The notes beneath the pieces are model-generated. The model was not told the origin of the DNA. It did not search any database and saw only the letters and a list, made by a program, of their open reading frames with translations. This document shows, piece by piece, positions 52,588-62,731 of a stretch of 64,000 bases of DNA. Source of the DNA: Paenibacillus tundrae (GTDB lineage Bacteria > Bacillota > Bacilli > Paenibacillales > Paenibacillaceae). The DNA is taken from positions 1 through 64,000 of the forward strand of contig NZ_JAUSTI010000004.1 in NCBI RefSeq assembly GCF_030812775.1, in the 5' to 3' direction. How positions within the stretch are numbered: position 1 is the stretch's first letter; each line of letters begins with the position of its first letter. Both the position numbers and the translations under genes were made by a program.

Positions 52588-54078
52588 ATGGGACACTCAA
52601 CAATTTACCCGACAGGGGCAACGGTATTTCAACCAGACAAAGCATGGAGTGGGTATACAATCTTTCAGGCAGGGGATGAAGGTGTTGTTCTGATCGACAT
52701 GAACGGCAGAGAAGTGCGTCTGTGGCAAGGATTGATCGGTTTTCCGGCCAAATTATTCCCCGGTGGCTACGTGCTTGGAAGCACTGGACGCAGAGATCCC
52801 AAGTTTGGTATTCAGGATAATCTCGATCTGGTTCAGGTGGATTGGGACGGTAATATCGTCTGGAGATACGACGGATATGAACATATTGAAGACCCTGGTT
52901 ATGAGCCGCTCTGGTATGCAAGACAGCATCATGACTATCAGCGAGAAGGTAATCCAGTGGGGTATTATGCACCAGGGTTGGTACCGAAGATCGGTAGTGG
53001 TACCACACTCATTCTGTCTCACAAAAACGTCAATAATCCGAACATATCGGATAAGCCGTTGCTAGATGATACGATCCTCGAAGTGGATTGGCAGGGCAAT
53101 ATCATATGGGAATGGGCGGCAAACGAGCATTTCGAGGAACTAGGCTTCGACGAAGCGGCACGCAATGTGTTATTCCGTGATCCCAACTCTCGGTCCTTTG
53201 GTCATCTGGGAGGGGGCGTGGGAGACTGGCTGCATATCAACTCTGCTTCGTATGTCGGGCCAAACCGCTTCTATGATGCCGGGGACGAACGTTTCCATCC
53301 GGATAATATTATCTGGGATGCACGCGAAGCCAATATTATTGCAATTACAGACAAACGAACAGGTAACATCGTCTGGCAGCTCGGGCCAGATTACTCCCGA
53401 CCAGAAGTGAAGCATATTGGATGGATTATCGGTCAGCACCATGCCCATATTATCCCGAAAGGGCTGCCTGGTGAAGGTAACCTGCTGGTGTTCGACAACG
53501 GCGGATGGGCTGGATATGGTCTGCCGAATCCTGCTTCTCCGATTGGGCTGAAATCAGCGGTGCGTGATCATTCCCGGGTATTGGAGATTGATCCTGTCAC
53601 GTTGGAGATCATCTGGCAGTATACACCAGCAGAAGCAGGCTTTTCGGTACCAACGGATTCATACAAATTCTATAGTCCATATATCAGCTCGGCTCAGCGG
53701 CTTGCGAACGGTAATACACTTATCACGGAAGGGTCGAACGGACGTCTGTTCGAGGTCACGCGTGAGCATGAACTCGTTTGGGAATACATCTCGCCGTATT
53801 GGAATGGTCGTAATACCAACATGGTGTATCGTTCTTACCGTGTTCCTTATAGCTGGGTGCCCCAGTTAGACAGACCGGAAGAAACGGCGATTGAGCCGAT
53901 CAGTGTCGAGAACTATCGTGTCCCAGGAGCTGCTTCAAAAGGGGCTGAATCAGTCGTGAGTGTTACAGCAACACTACCATTCGTCGAAGAAGCCGCCTGC
54001 GTAACAACCTCACATGATTTGAAATCCAATAAGGGCGACCATACGAATGGGATAAACATTAATTATACGCAGGGGTGA
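52588..54078 (+). CDS. Arylsulfotransferase-like beta-propeller protein (cytoplasmic)
   Basis: A 496-residue protein with repeated WDGNIVW, WQGNIIWEW, GNIVWQLG and LEIIWQYTP blades, the pattern of the aryl-sulfate sulfotransferase (ASST) beta-propeller. QHHAHIIPKGLPGEGNLLVFDNGG matches the catalytic His and metal region of the family, and TNMVYRSYRVPYSWVPQL its C-terminal part. Unlike the periplasmic enzyme it has no signal peptide. It may transfer sulfate between phenolic compounds, or hydrolyse or bind them. The gene is followed at once by a three-gene importer, so uptake of an aromatic sulfate or sulfonate is likely. Confidence 0.85.
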   Translation: MGHSTIYPTGATVFQPDKAWSGYTIFQAGDEGVVLIDMNGREVRLWQGLIGFPAKLFPGGYVLGSTGRRDPKFGIQDNLDLVQVDWDGNIVWRYDGYEHIEDPGYEPLWYARQHHDYQREGNPVGYYAPGLVPKIGSGTTLILSHKNVNNPNISDKPLLDDTILEVDWQGNIIWEWAANEHFEELGFDEAARNVLFRDPNSRSFGHLGGGVGDWLHINSASYVGPNRFYDAGDERFHPDNIIWDAREANIIAITDKRTGNIVWQLGPDYSRPEVKHIGWIIGQHHAHIIPKGLPGEGNLLVFDNGGWAGYGLPNPASPIGLKSAVRDHSRVLEIDPVTLEIIWQYTPAEAGFSVPTDSYKFYSPYISSAQRLANGNTLITEGSNGRLFEVTREHELVWEYISPYWNGRNTNMVYRSYRVPYSWVPQLDRPEETAIEPISVENYRVPGAASKGAESVVSVTATLPFVEEAACVTTSHDLKSNKGDHTNGININYTQG

Positions 54079-54083
54079 TTACC

Positions 54084-55109
54084 GTGAAAAGATCATTGAT
54101 CCATTCATCCATAATACTTTTGGTTACGACTATGCTTATACTTTCCGGTTGTGTATCGGGAGAAGAGGGCGGGGCGCAGACCGGAAATGCCAGTGCCGAA
54201 GGGAAAAAAGTAAAAATTAGGATTGCGGATACGGCAAGCAATCCGACGTTTCGTGTTGGTATTGAGAAAGGATTCTTTGCGGAACAGGGCATTGACGCTG
54301 AGAGTATGATTTTCGGTACGCCTGCCGAAGGTGTGAACGCCTTGTTCATCAATCAGATCGATATCGCCTATGGTGCGGACTTCCCTGTATTAAACGCTCT
54401 TTCCAAAGGTGACTATTCCGTCATCGCTTCGGCTGGGCAAGCAACAGATTATGCCGCTGCGTCTTGGAAATTGTACGTAAGTAACGACATTCAAGCCGCT
54501 GCCGATCTAAAAGGGAAGAAAGTGAGTTTTTTGAGAGGCACCTTCATTCCCTATTTATGGGATGAGTATCTGAAGGAGAACGGAGTGGCACTGCAGGATG
54601 TAACGCAGGTGGGTCAGGGTTCTTTTGACGAGACATATATCGCACTGAAGCAAGGTGACCTAGACGCTGCCTGGGTTGTTGGCTCAGCATTGACTGACAA
54701 ATTCGATGCGCTGGACAACGTGCATCAGCTATCGGATATGTCGAAAACCTCAGTGCGACTTGGCATGGGACTTGTTGCGAGCGATGCGTTCATATCGGAG
54801 AATCCTGAAATCATTGGCGGGTTCCTGAAGGCACTCAATCAAGCATCAGAGTATGCGCAGGCTCATCCAGAAGAAGTGGCTGACTTGCAGTACAAGTTAA
54901 CGAAGCAGCCCAAAGAAGCGACGTTGAAGGATATCCCGATCAACCCTTGGGTTGTTGGTTTCACTCAAGCGGCCTTTGATAGCCTTGCCAAGCAAAAGCA
55001 ATATATGGTCGATAATGGAATCATTCAGCAGGATTTTGATCTTGCAGGTAAATTGAAGTTGGAGCCGTTAAGTGAGGTGCTACCGGATCAGGTCACTTTT
55101 GGGAAGTAG
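54084..55109 (+). CDS. ABC transporter substrate-binding lipoprotein (sulfonate/taurine type)
   Basis: A 341-residue lipoprotein. GTG 54084 follows AGGGGTG; a GTG at 54075 is the alternative. The lipobox LILSGC is at residue about 22. The SsuA/TauA/NMT1-like fold is seen in IADTASNPTFRVGIEKGFFAEQGIDAE, FINQIDIAYGADFPVLNAL and LRGTFIPYLWDEYLKENG. The substrate is likely an organosulfur or aromatic compound, given the sulfotransferase upstream. Coupled to the previous gene, whose stop lies 6 bp before this start. Confidence 0.92.
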   Translation: MKRSLIHSSIILLVTTMLILSGCVSGEEGGAQTGNASAEGKKVKIRIADTASNPTFRVGIEKGFFAEQGIDAESMIFGTPAEGVNALFINQIDIAYGADFPVLNALSKGDYSVIASAGQATDYAAASWKLYVSNDIQAAADLKGKKVSFLRGTFIPYLWDEYLKENGVALQDVTQVGQGSFDETYIALKQGDLDAAWVVGSALTDKFDALDNVHQLSDMSKTSVRLGMGLVASDAFISENPEIIGGFLKALNQASEYAQAHPEEVADLQYKLTKQPKEATLKDIPINPWVVGFTQAAFDSLAKQKQYMVDNGIIQQDFDLAGKLKLEPLSEVLPDQVTFGK

Positions 55110-55136
55110 ATACATTAGTACAGAGGAGGGTCTTGC

Positions 55137-55913
55137 ATGTCAACACCTGCGACGATATCGGCCATTGAGATCGAACAGCTTCGTAAAAGCTATAACGATG
55201 TGACGGCTGGAGATGTTCATTACATTATCAAAGATGTGAATTTGGTCATTAGGGGAGGAGAATTCTTTGTCTTGCTGGGGCCAAGTGGATGCGGCAAATC
55301 AACGTTGCTTAACATGATAGCAGGTTTTATTTCCAAATCAAGCGGACAATTGAAAGTCAATGCGAGTGAAATTGTGAAACCGGGTAAAGACCGCGCGATG
55401 GTGTTTCAACAGGCGGATTCTTCACTGTTTCCATGGTTAACTGTGAGGCAGAATGTGGAGTTTGGTCTGCGTATGGCGCATGTACCTAAGGCTGATCGGA
55501 AGGTGATCTCAGATCGGTTTATCGCGATGGTTGGTTTGAATGGTCACGAATCCAAATTCCCAAAGGAACTTTCGGGCGGCATGAAGCAACGTGTTCAGCT
55601 TGCGCGGGTGCTTGCCAACGATCCGGCCATCCTGTTAATGGATGAACCATTTGGAGCGCTCGACGCGATGACACGCAGGACGATGCAAAAGGAATTAGTC
55701 AATATCTGGCGTGAGACGAACAAAACGGTTATTTTCGTGACCCATGACATTCAGGAAGCGTTGCTGCTTGGTGAGCGAATTGGCATTATGTCAGTGGGGC
55801 CGTCCTCCAACATTACGGACATTTATGACGTAAATTTGCCTTACCCGCGCAATATTGCCTCCGAGGAACTAGGAGCCCTGTACGAGCAGATTGGCAGCCA
55901 TTTTGAGAAATAG
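55137..55913 (+). CDS. ABC transporter ATP-binding protein (SsuB/TauB type)
   Basis: A 258-residue ATPase. Walker A GPSGCGKSTLL, Q-loop FQQADSSLFPWLTVRQNV, signature LSGGMKQRVQLARVL, Walker B ILLMDEPFGALD and the switch His FVTHDIQEALLLGERI are all present. Length and motifs match SsuB/TauB-type importer subunits. GAGGAGGGTC precedes the ATG. It energises the importer formed with the 55926 permease. Confidence 0.96.
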   Translation: MSTPATISAIEIEQLRKSYNDVTAGDVHYIIKDVNLVIRGGEFFVLLGPSGCGKSTLLNMIAGFISKSSGQLKVNASEIVKPGKDRAMVFQQADSSLFPWLTVRQNVEFGLRMAHVPKADRKVISDRFIAMVGLNGHESKFPKELSGGMKQRVQLARVLANDPAILLMDEPFGALDAMTRRTMQKELVNIWRETNKTVIFVTHDIQEALLLGERIGIMSVGPSSNITDIYDVNLPYPRNIASEELGALYEQIGSHFEK

Positions 55914-55925
55914 GGAGTGGACGTT

Positions 55926-56702
55926 ATGAAATGGTTGGAACGCAAATGGATCACAGTTCCAATATTATGGTTAGTGGTTATCGGTATTTGGCAGATAGGT
56001 GCGTTAATCTACGGATCGGATGTTGTTCCAGGGCCATGGGCAACCTTGCTGGGAGCCAAGGAGTTGATTGCTGATGGCACATTGGTGCAGTATATTGGTA
56101 TCAGCTTTCAGCGCGTGCTCATTGGATGGGTACTTGGCAGCCTGATTGCTATTCCGATTGGTCTGTTGATCGGTCAGGTACATATCATCCGTGTGTTTGC
56201 AGAACCGTTCCTGAATTTTATCCGCTTCATTCCACCAATCGCGTTCATTACGTTGTTTCTGGTCTGGTTCGGAATCGGAGAACAGTCGAAGATTGCCCTG
56301 ATTATGTACGCGACCTTTTTTATTGTAATTCTTAATACATTAACTGGTGTGCTTGCAGTGGAGGAAGATAAAATACGTTCAGCCCGTAGTATGGGAGCAA
56401 GCGAGTGGCAGATATTGCTGTACGTAGTTGTGCCAGCAACGACGCCGTACATTTTTACCGGAGTAAGGCTGGCTATGGGGACATCTTACATGGCAATCAT
56501 CGGAGCGGAAATGATAGCTTCCAATGAAGGTGTCGGTTACTTGATCTGGAATTCCCGCTTATTCTTCCGCACAGACTGGATATTTGTCGGCTTAATCTGC
56601 CTGGGGTTCATGGGATTTACTACCGACAGAGTGTTCAACTGGTTTGGGCGCAAGGTGTTAGGTAGGTACGGTATATCCAATGCACCCGCGTGGAAAAGGT
56701 AA
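55926..56702 (+). CDS. ABC transporter permease (SsuC/TauC type)
   Basis: A 258-residue permease. ATG 55926 follows AGGGAG; a GTG three codons upstream is possible. Six hydrophobic segments and the EAA loop IRSARSMGASEWQILLYVVVPATTPYIFTGVRLAMGTSYMAIIGAEMI identify the SsuC/TauC family. It is the last gene of the MarR-controlled operon; a terminator follows. Confidence 0.95.
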   Translation: MKWLERKWITVPILWLVVIGIWQIGALIYGSDVVPGPWATLLGAKELIADGTLVQYIGISFQRVLIGWVLGSLIAIPIGLLIGQVHIIRVFAEPFLNFIRFIPPIAFITLFLVWFGIGEQSKIALIMYATFFIVILNTLTGVLAVEEDKIRSARSMGASEWQILLYVVVPATTPYIFTGVRLAMGTSYMAIIGAEMIASNEGVGYLIWNSRLFFRTDWIFVGLICLGFMGFTTDRVFNWFGRKVLGRYGISNAPAWKR

Positions 56703-56733
56703 ACTGGGAAAATTGGTATGAAGGAACGCATGA

Positions 56734-56773
56734 GCGATTCGCAAACGTAACATTTTGCGAGGTCGCTTTTTTC
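56734..56773 (+). terminator. Rho-independent terminator of the sulfotransferase-importer operon
   Basis: AGCGA ... CGCAAA and its complement TTTGCG ... TCGCT, then T6. Confidence 0.8.
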
Positions 56774-57000
56774 ATTTATATGGACTCTTGTATGGACTCT
56801 ATTTTGAGTGAAATGCCCCAATGTAGATGTTGAGAGGTTGCACGAACGATCATTGGTCAGGGTATAATGAGATAAAGAGGACTGACCATAACAAGTTGAT
56901 GTGAGAAGATATAACAATGACAGATAGGTTTTGCTTTTCGAAACCGCTGATTATGTGTATAATCACTCAAAATAGAGACAGTCGGCTAGGAGTGATCAAG

Positions 57001-58416
57001 ATGCAATGGAACGATCTGAGAGAACATAGACAATATCCTGAATTGACGAAGCTGGATGGGGCTCGCGCAGCCTATGAACGGGATTATTCGAGACTAATCC
57101 ACTCACCAACTTTCCGTCGGTTACAAGGCAAATCCCAGGTGTTTGGGGCAGGGACAGGCGACTATTATCGTACACGTTTAACGCATTCACTAGAGGTAGC
57201 ACAGATTGCAAGAGAGGCAGCGAGAAGTCTGCTTCGCCGTTTTCCCGAGGTGGATTGGGATCAAGCAGATAACGCTGGGCTTATTATCGATTCAGAAGTG
57301 GTGGAATGTGCAGCGATTGCACATGATTTTGGCCATCCACCGTTTGGACATAAAGGGGAAGAGGTGTTAGACGGTATTCTGGATGATCTCATCAACACCG
57401 AGTTGAAGAAGATCATGAAGAAGAGTCGCAGCGCGAAGACACCTAGACCGGAAGCGGAAGTTCGTGCCGAACTGAAGCGTAAATATGAACATTTTGAGGG
57501 CAATGCGCATAACTTCCGTCTCATCATGTATTTGGAGAAACGGGAGGATATCGACGGACTTAATCTGTCTGATGCAGTACTGCTGGGGATTAATAAATAC
57601 CCTTATCCGGGGACAGAGAGCAAGAAGGGCATGTACCACCACGAGTGGCAGTATATTCGCGAGATTCGTGATCGTTGGAACATCCCGTCGGGCAAGAAGA
57701 CGCTTGAAGCACAGCTAATGGATCTGTGTGACGATATTGCCTACTCGGCGCATGATCTAGAGGATGGTATCAAAGCAGGCAAAATTGAAGTGCATGAGCA
57801 TTTCCTGCAAGACCCTCATATCAATCGACTTATCGTCGATAAAATTACGACGCTTGAGGACCTGTTCTGGAACGGTTGGACACGCGAAGCTATTGGGCAA
57901 AAGGTAGAAGAGGTACTTGCTTCATTCCTGCGTGTATGGAATGAGAAAATGCCATTCTGTGAGCATGATTACTCACGGACTCGCCGTGAGGTCAAGGCGT
58001 ACTGGGTAAGTTTGTTTGTAGGTAGTTTAGGCGTAATTGACGACGGGAACTGGAAGAAGGTTACGTTTGTTCGAGAAGGCAAGGAAGATCTCGATATGCT
58101 GCGCACGGTGAGTGTGCTGAAAAGCTTCGCTTGGGTGACCATGATTCGTGACCTGCGAGTGCAACGGCTGCAAAAGCGTAGTGAATGGATGATTAAACGC
58201 CTATGGGATGCCTTCCTAGATCCAGAGACATCCAAATCGATTATCCCGTCGGACTGGCTGCAACGGTATGAGAAGGATCAGGCGAAGTCGAATCCGATCT
58301 GGACGTGGGAGCATATGGTGATTGATTATATTGCTGGTATGACGGATGCTTTTGCTGAGAAAATCTATAACGAACTGTATGGCTTAAAGGTTGGTTCCAT
58401 TTACGATCTCGACTAG
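57001..58416 (+). CDS. dGTP triphosphohydrolase (Dgt-like HD-domain protein)
   Basis: A 471-residue HD-domain protein. ATG 57001 follows AGGAGTG; the ORF extension upstream lacks a ribosome site. The N-terminus YERDYSRLIHSPTFRRLQGKSQVFGAGTGDYYRTRLTHSLEVAQIARE is typical of dGTPases, with the metal HD pair in CAAIAHDFGHPPFGHKGEEVL. The enzyme cleaves dGTP to deoxyguanosine and tripolyphosphate and influences dNTP pools. A TATAAT box about 30 bp upstream may be the -10. Single gene, 40 bp before the next start. Confidence 0.93.
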   Translation: MQWNDLREHRQYPELTKLDGARAAYERDYSRLIHSPTFRRLQGKSQVFGAGTGDYYRTRLTHSLEVAQIAREAARSLLRRFPEVDWDQADNAGLIIDSEVVECAAIAHDFGHPPFGHKGEEVLDGILDDLINTELKKIMKKSRSAKTPRPEAEVRAELKRKYEHFEGNAHNFRLIMYLEKREDIDGLNLSDAVLLGINKYPYPGTESKKGMYHHEWQYIREIRDRWNIPSGKKTLEAQLMDLCDDIAYSAHDLEDGIKAGKIEVHEHFLQDPHINRLIVDKITTLEDLFWNGWTREAIGQKVEEVLASFLRVWNEKMPFCEHDYSRTRREVKAYWVSLFVGSLGVIDDGNWKKVTFVREGKEDLDMLRTVSVLKSFAWVTMIRDLRVQRLQKRSEWMIKRLWDAFLDPETSKSIIPSDWLQRYEKDQAKSNPIWTWEHMVIDYIAGMTDAFAEKIYNELYGLKVGSIYDLD

Positions 58417-58456
58417 AGATACAGGTTGTTTCATAAAAGTATACAAGGACAGGGAG

Positions 58457-59461
58457 ATGAGACGCTTGGATATTCGGACAAATCCTCCAACCCATCTGGG
58501 CGTGCTTGACTTAGTTCCAAGGCTTGGCGGCGTGTCAGCAGAGCAGGCATTACAGCAAGCGGTAACGCTCGCTCAACATGCCGAAGAATGGGGATATTTA
58601 CGGTACTGGACTTCAGAACATCATGATATGGAAGAACTCGCTTCGGCATCTCCAGAGGTGCTTCTTGCTCATATCGGAGCGAGAACCTCCTCGATTCGGC
58701 TAGGATCGGGTGCAGTGCTTCTGCCGCATTACAGCGCACTTAAGGTAGCTGAGTCGTTCCGATTACTTGCATCACTTTATCCTAGGCGGATTGAATTGGG
58801 TCTGGGAAGGGCGCCTGGTGGTGGGCCTCATGCCACGATGGCGCTGAGTGGTAACTATCTACAGCATGTATCCCAGCTGCCTGATAAGCTGGAAGCACTC
58901 ACTGCACTCCTCGAGGATCGGTATACCTATGAGGAACATAAGGTACAAGCACGACCTATTCCAGAGCATCCATTATCAGTATGGATGCTGGGTACGAATG
59001 TAAAGAGTGCTGAGTTTGCTGCTCGTTTTGGTATGGGATATGTATTTGGCCAATTCATGAGTGAGGCGGATGGAACGGAGGCTGTGCGGCGATACCGGGA
59101 AGGTTTTGTTCCTAGTGCGCATCGAACCGAGCCAGAAGTGATGGTGGCTTTGAGTGTTCTATGTGCGGAAGATGAGGAGCGAGCGCGAAACTGGAGTCGT
59201 CAGATGGAAGAGCGGCGCAGAGCGAGCGCGGCAGGTGATCCTTCACAGAGTAACGGTGATGAGAGTACTTCTAATGCAGATGGGGAGCCATCGGATCGGC
59301 ATATTGCCGGAACCCCCGAGCAGGTGTGGGAGCAGATGGACCAAGTCGGCGCACGGTTGCGTACGAATCAATTGCTAATCGTGACGGCAGGCCCTGATTA
59401 TGAACGAAGACTTGAATCTTACAAACTTCTCGCCGAATATCAGAGAAGGCTCAATCTCTAA
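58457..59461 (+). CDS. LLM-class flavin-dependent oxidoreductase (luciferase-like)
   Basis: A 334-residue protein of the bacterial luciferase superfamily. ATG 58457 is chosen because AAGGACAGGGAG precedes it; the ORF track form starts earlier inside dgt. The pattern GVLDLVPRLGGVSAEQALQQAVTLAQHAEEWGYLRYWTSEHHDMEELASASPEVLLAHIGARTSSIRLGSGAVLLPHYSALKVAESFRLLASLYPRRIELGLGRAPGG is the MsnO8-type luciferase fold. The substrate is unknown. A Ser/Asn/Glu-rich insert lies near residue 260. Confidence 0.93.
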   Translation: MRRLDIRTNPPTHLGVLDLVPRLGGVSAEQALQQAVTLAQHAEEWGYLRYWTSEHHDMEELASASPEVLLAHIGARTSSIRLGSGAVLLPHYSALKVAESFRLLASLYPRRIELGLGRAPGGGPHATMALSGNYLQHVSQLPDKLEALTALLEDRYTYEEHKVQARPIPEHPLSVWMLGTNVKSAEFAARFGMGYVFGQFMSEADGTEAVRRYREGFVPSAHRTEPEVMVALSVLCAEDEERARNWSRQMEERRRASAAGDPSQSNGDESTSNADGEPSDRHIAGTPEQVWEQMDQVGARLRTNQLLIVTAGPDYERRLESYKLLAEYQRRLNL

Positions 59462-59473
59462 ATAGATAGAAAG

Positions 59474-59509
59474 AGCTGCAGTTCACGAATGTTGGTGTGC
59501 TGCAGTTTT
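59474..59509 (+). terminator. Rho-independent terminator
   Basis: CTGCAG ... CTGCAG stem (with inner CAC/GTG pairing) followed by six T. It ends the dgt-luciferase-like pair. Confidence 0.65.
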
Positions 59510-59647
59510 TTCTATGATTTTATAGGTAGAAAGGTTTGGGAATTAGGCTTATACTTCATGAAGATGAAAATATGTCACAGATCCTATGCGGCGTTCACAA
59601 GATTTTACAAAACAAAGTATCTTAATAACAAAAGAATGTTATAATAC

Positions 59648-59675
59648 TTTACGTCTGTTTTGTCACAGATATAAT
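59648..59675 (+). promoter_or_regulatory. Promoter of the chemoreceptor gene
   Basis: TTTACG (59648-59653), 16 bp, TATAAT (59670-59675), about 120 bp before the start. The remaining part of the gap 59462-59793 shows no gene. No sigma-D type box was recognised. Confidence 0.55.
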
Positions 59676-59793
59676 ATAGAAAAGGATATTTTGCAAGATG
59701 CCAAAAGAAGGTTGATTAGCAGACAAAAGTCCTAAAAATCCATTATTTTGAACAAGCACTAATAAGCCAAATCCGGCATGAGGGGGAAATCGT

Positions 59794-61506
59794 ATGTTCA
59801 GCAGATTCAAGATCAAGAGTATTGGTCTGCGTATCAGCATCGCGTTCTATCTGTTAATCCTCTGTTTAATTCTTCTGAGCGTGACCATCATCACTCGAAT
59901 GAATTCGATGGAAACCAACACAAACGAAATAACGGGTAACTGGATGCCCTCCATTCAGCAGATTAATCGAATCAATTATACGACAGAGCATATTTTGTCG
60001 CTGAGCTACCGTCATTTCGATGCACAAGCAGCAGACAAGGCGGGACTAGCGGAAGAGCGGACTCAGTATATTCGTGAAACGGCTCAGGCTATAAAGATAT
60101 ATGATCAGCAGCAAAAAGCTCCAGAGGAGAAGGAACATTGGGATGCCTTCAAATCCAAGTGGGAAGCCTATCTCAAAATCAATACTCAATCTATCAAGCT
60201 CAGCGATGAAGGGCAAGAACAGCTCGCGAAGGAAGTATCGGAGAAGGGTGCAGATTCGTTTGATGCTATGCAGGTTGATCTCGATTACTTGGTGGAATAC
60301 AACCAAAATCAATCTGACATATCTGCGGCTCAAACTATTCGTTCCGTGCAGGATGGTCGTATGATTATCATTATTGGTGTTCTGATCATGATCGTGATTA
60401 CAGTGATTACCATTCCGATTATCCGTTCCCAGGTCGTTAAACCGCTGCTTCGCGTGATTAGTGCCGTGAAGTTGATTGCCGAAGGGCAATTGAATGTTCA
60501 GGACATACATACGAAACATCAGGATGAAGTCGGCGTTCTGGCTAAGGCGGTCAATGACATGAAAGGTAACCTGACTTCAATGGTGCTGAATGTAAGACGT
60601 GTTGCAGAGGCAGTGAACCGTCAGAGCAGTGAACTAGCGATTTCCTCGGAAGAGGTTAAGATCGGTAGTAGTCAAATTGCACTCACCATGGAAGAGTCAG
60701 CGAAGGCGGCAGAGAGTCAAGCGGAAACGGCAGTGCAGTCTGCGCGTACGGTTGAGGAATTGAATGAGCACATTCAGCAGCATACAGAACAAGGGAAACA
60801 GCTGCGTATCATGTCGGATCTTGTATTAGAACAAGGACTGAATGGACGCAAGGCGATGGAAGAGTCAGTTCAACAAATGAAGCAAATCGCAAGTTCTGTC
60901 TCGATCTCAATGGATAAAATGGAACAGTTAGATCGCAAGAATGAGGATATTACGAAGCTCGTACAAGTGATCCATGATATCGCGCGTCAGACGAACCTGC
61001 TTGCATTGAATGCCTCGATAGAGGCAGCCCGTGCCGGAGAGAGTGGTAGAGGATTTGCGGTCGTAGCCGCTGAGGTTCGCAAATTATCGGAGGCTGTACA
61101 GACGTCGGTAGAAGAGATTACAACGATTACCCAAGATATTCAGCAGGACTCCCAAGGAGTTGTCTCTGAATTGAGGACTGGCGTTCAAGAGACTGAACGT
61201 GGACAGGAGCAAGTCCTGCAAACGGGAAGTGTGTTTAAGAATATCAATGAGTCGGTTGAGGGCATGGTTCAGGTGATTGGTACGATGACGGATGGGCTAG
61301 AAGGCATGCAGGAAGCAAGTGGACGCATGAATGACTTCAGTCAACAGATCTCGGCTGTATCGGAACAATCTGCGGCGAGTGTTGAGGAAGTATCGGCATC
61401 AGCAGAAGAGCAAGTTAGCTCGATGGAAACGATTAGTGGCAGTATTCAGAATCTGAAGGAGTTGTCCGATGATCTGCTTACTTCCATTGAGAAATTAAAA
61501 ATATAG
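59794..61506 (+). CDS. Methyl-accepting chemotaxis protein
   Basis: A 570-residue receptor. TM1 (about 12-34) and TM2 (about 190-212) bracket an extracytoplasmic four-helix-bundle sensor (4HB_MCP-like). A HAMP domain follows ([25 protein letters not shown]), then the signalling domain with the hairpin tip [50 protein letters not shown] precedes the ATG. It should cluster with CheA/CheW; the ligand is unknown. Confidence 0.97.
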   Translation: MFSRFKIKSIGLRISIAFYLLILCLILLSVTIITRMNSMETNTNEITGNWMPSIQQINRINYTTEHILSLSYRHFDAQAADKAGLAEERTQYIRETAQAIKIYDQQQKAPEEKEHWDAFKSKWEAYLKINTQSIKLSDEGQEQLAKEVSEKGADSFDAMQVDLDYLVEYNQNQSDISAAQTIRSVQDGRMIIIIGVLIMIVITVITIPIIRSQVVKPLLRVISAVKLIAEGQLNVQDIHTKHQDEVGVLAKAVNDMKGNLTSMVLNVRRVAEAVNRQSSELAISSEEVKIGSSQIALTMEESAKAAESQAETAVQSARTVEELNEHIQQHTEQGKQLRIMSDLVLEQGLNGRKAMEESVQQMKQIASSVSISMDKMEQLDRKNEDITKLVQVIHDIARQTNLLALNASIEAARAGESGRGFAVVAAEVRKLSEAVQTSVEEITTITQDIQQDSQGVVSELRTGVQETERGQEQVLQTGSVFKNINESVEGMVQVIGTMTDGLEGMQEASGRMNDFSQQISAVSEQSAASVEEVSASAEEQVSSMETISGSIQNLKELSDDLLTSIEKLKI

Positions 61507-61572
61507 ACCTTCTTCTAGGTAGGAATAAGTGGGATTGTTGAACTCGCATTTATAATAGAAGAAACATGAAGG

Positions 61573-62559
61573 ATGGCTACTGTTTTGAACGAATCCAATT
61601 GTAAATTTTCCGCAAAAGGAAGTTATCTGTACACCTTTGCTTGCCACGAGAATGAACGTGAGTTATGTATGCTTGAACTGGAAGTTCTGCTGCGTCACGC
61701 TTCAGAAATTCATTCGATCTCTGGGGCATATGTTAGATCGGATATCGACATTCCACCTGGAAGAAGTCCATTTATTCGCGGCAGATTAGAAGTGAGTGCT
61801 GAGGCAGACTCCATTAGTGAGCTACTGCCATTTGCTTCAGAGATCCAGCTACTGCCGGAGGAGACGTTCAAGGTCGTTTGTCTGAAAGAAGGAGACGATC
61901 GGCCAGACTACGAATCTGCTCGCAAGCTGGAGAGACAAGTCGGGATGTGCATTCAGGGTAAAGCGCAGATGAAGGGACCGAAAGTGACTTTCGGCCTAAT
62001 CCATGCTGGTGGAAAATGGATCTTGGGGCGGTGGACAGAAGCAGATCGTTCCTGGCAGAATCGCCGCAACAAACCGCAAAATTATTCAACTGGATTCGGT
62101 GTAACTCTGGCTAGATCACTTGTAAATATTGCGGTTCCAGAAATTCAGGGTCATCGATTGCTTGATCCATGCTGCGGAATGGGAACAGTTGTTATTGAGG
62201 CGATGTCCATGGGGATTGAGACTAGAGGCAATGATCTGAATCCTCTCGCAGTGCAAGGTGCTCGTGTTAATCTTCCGGCTTACGGATATGACGCGGCATG
62301 TATAACTTTAGGTGACATGAATGATTTGCAAGGTACTTATGATGCAGCCATTTTGGACATGCCTTATAATCTATGCTCTGTTCTTCCAGATGATGAGCAA
62401 CGAGCGATGCTCACAAGTCTACGGCGATTGACTGGACGAGCGGTAGTCGTCTCTACCGAATGGGTGGAGAACCACTTATTAACTGCAGGCTGGAAGGTGA
62501 CACACTACTGCAAGATAAGTAAAGGTACGTTTATACGACATATCTGGTTATGCACATAA
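61573..62559 (+). CDS. Trm11-like RNA methyltransferase (UPF0020-type)
   Basis: A 328-residue SAM-dependent methyltransferase. An N-terminal divergent region (about 1-150) may be the RNA-binding part; the catalytic domain starts at FGVTLARSLVNIAVPEIQGHRLLDPCCGMGTVVIEAMSMGIETRGNDLNPLAV, the DPCCGxG motif I of guanosine N2 tRNA methylases. The later ILDMPYNLCSVL is the DPPY-type motif IV, here with Met in place of one Pro. A canonical THUMP domain is not evident. ATG 61573 is assumed; a TTG at 61585 is an alternative. The target is probably tRNA. Confidence 0.8.
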   Translation: MATVLNESNCKFSAKGSYLYTFACHENERELCMLELEVLLRHASEIHSISGAYVRSDIDIPPGRSPFIRGRLEVSAEADSISELLPFASEIQLLPEETFKVVCLKEGDDRPDYESARKLERQVGMCIQGKAQMKGPKVTFGLIHAGGKWILGRWTEADRSWQNRRNKPQNYSTGFGVTLARSLVNIAVPEIQGHRLLDPCCGMGTVVIEAMSMGIETRGNDLNPLAVQGARVNLPAYGYDAACITLGDMNDLQGTYDAAILDMPYNLCSVLPDDEQRAMLTSLRRLTGRAVVVSTEWVENHLLTAGWKVTHYCKISKGTFIRHIWLCT

Positions 62560-62645
62560 GCTCGGGTGCTACTGGAAACTATTACAGTTGCTGATATTAA
62601 ATTTCTTTAAAGATAATGTAAAATAAAGTAAAATTATAGAAAATG

Positions 62646-62691
62646 AAAACCTCCAATCCTGGAAAAGTATGTATTCCGGAGTGGAGGTTTT
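62646..62691. terminator. Bidirectional terminator
   Basis: AAAACCTCCA (62646-62655) and TGGAGGTTTT (62682-62691). A-rich on the left and T-rich on the right, it ends both the methyltransferase gene and the convergent dehydrogenase gene. Confidence 0.85.
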
Positions 62692-62731
62692 CTGTTATTT
62701 GTACAATTATGCATAGAAATGATTGGATGAT

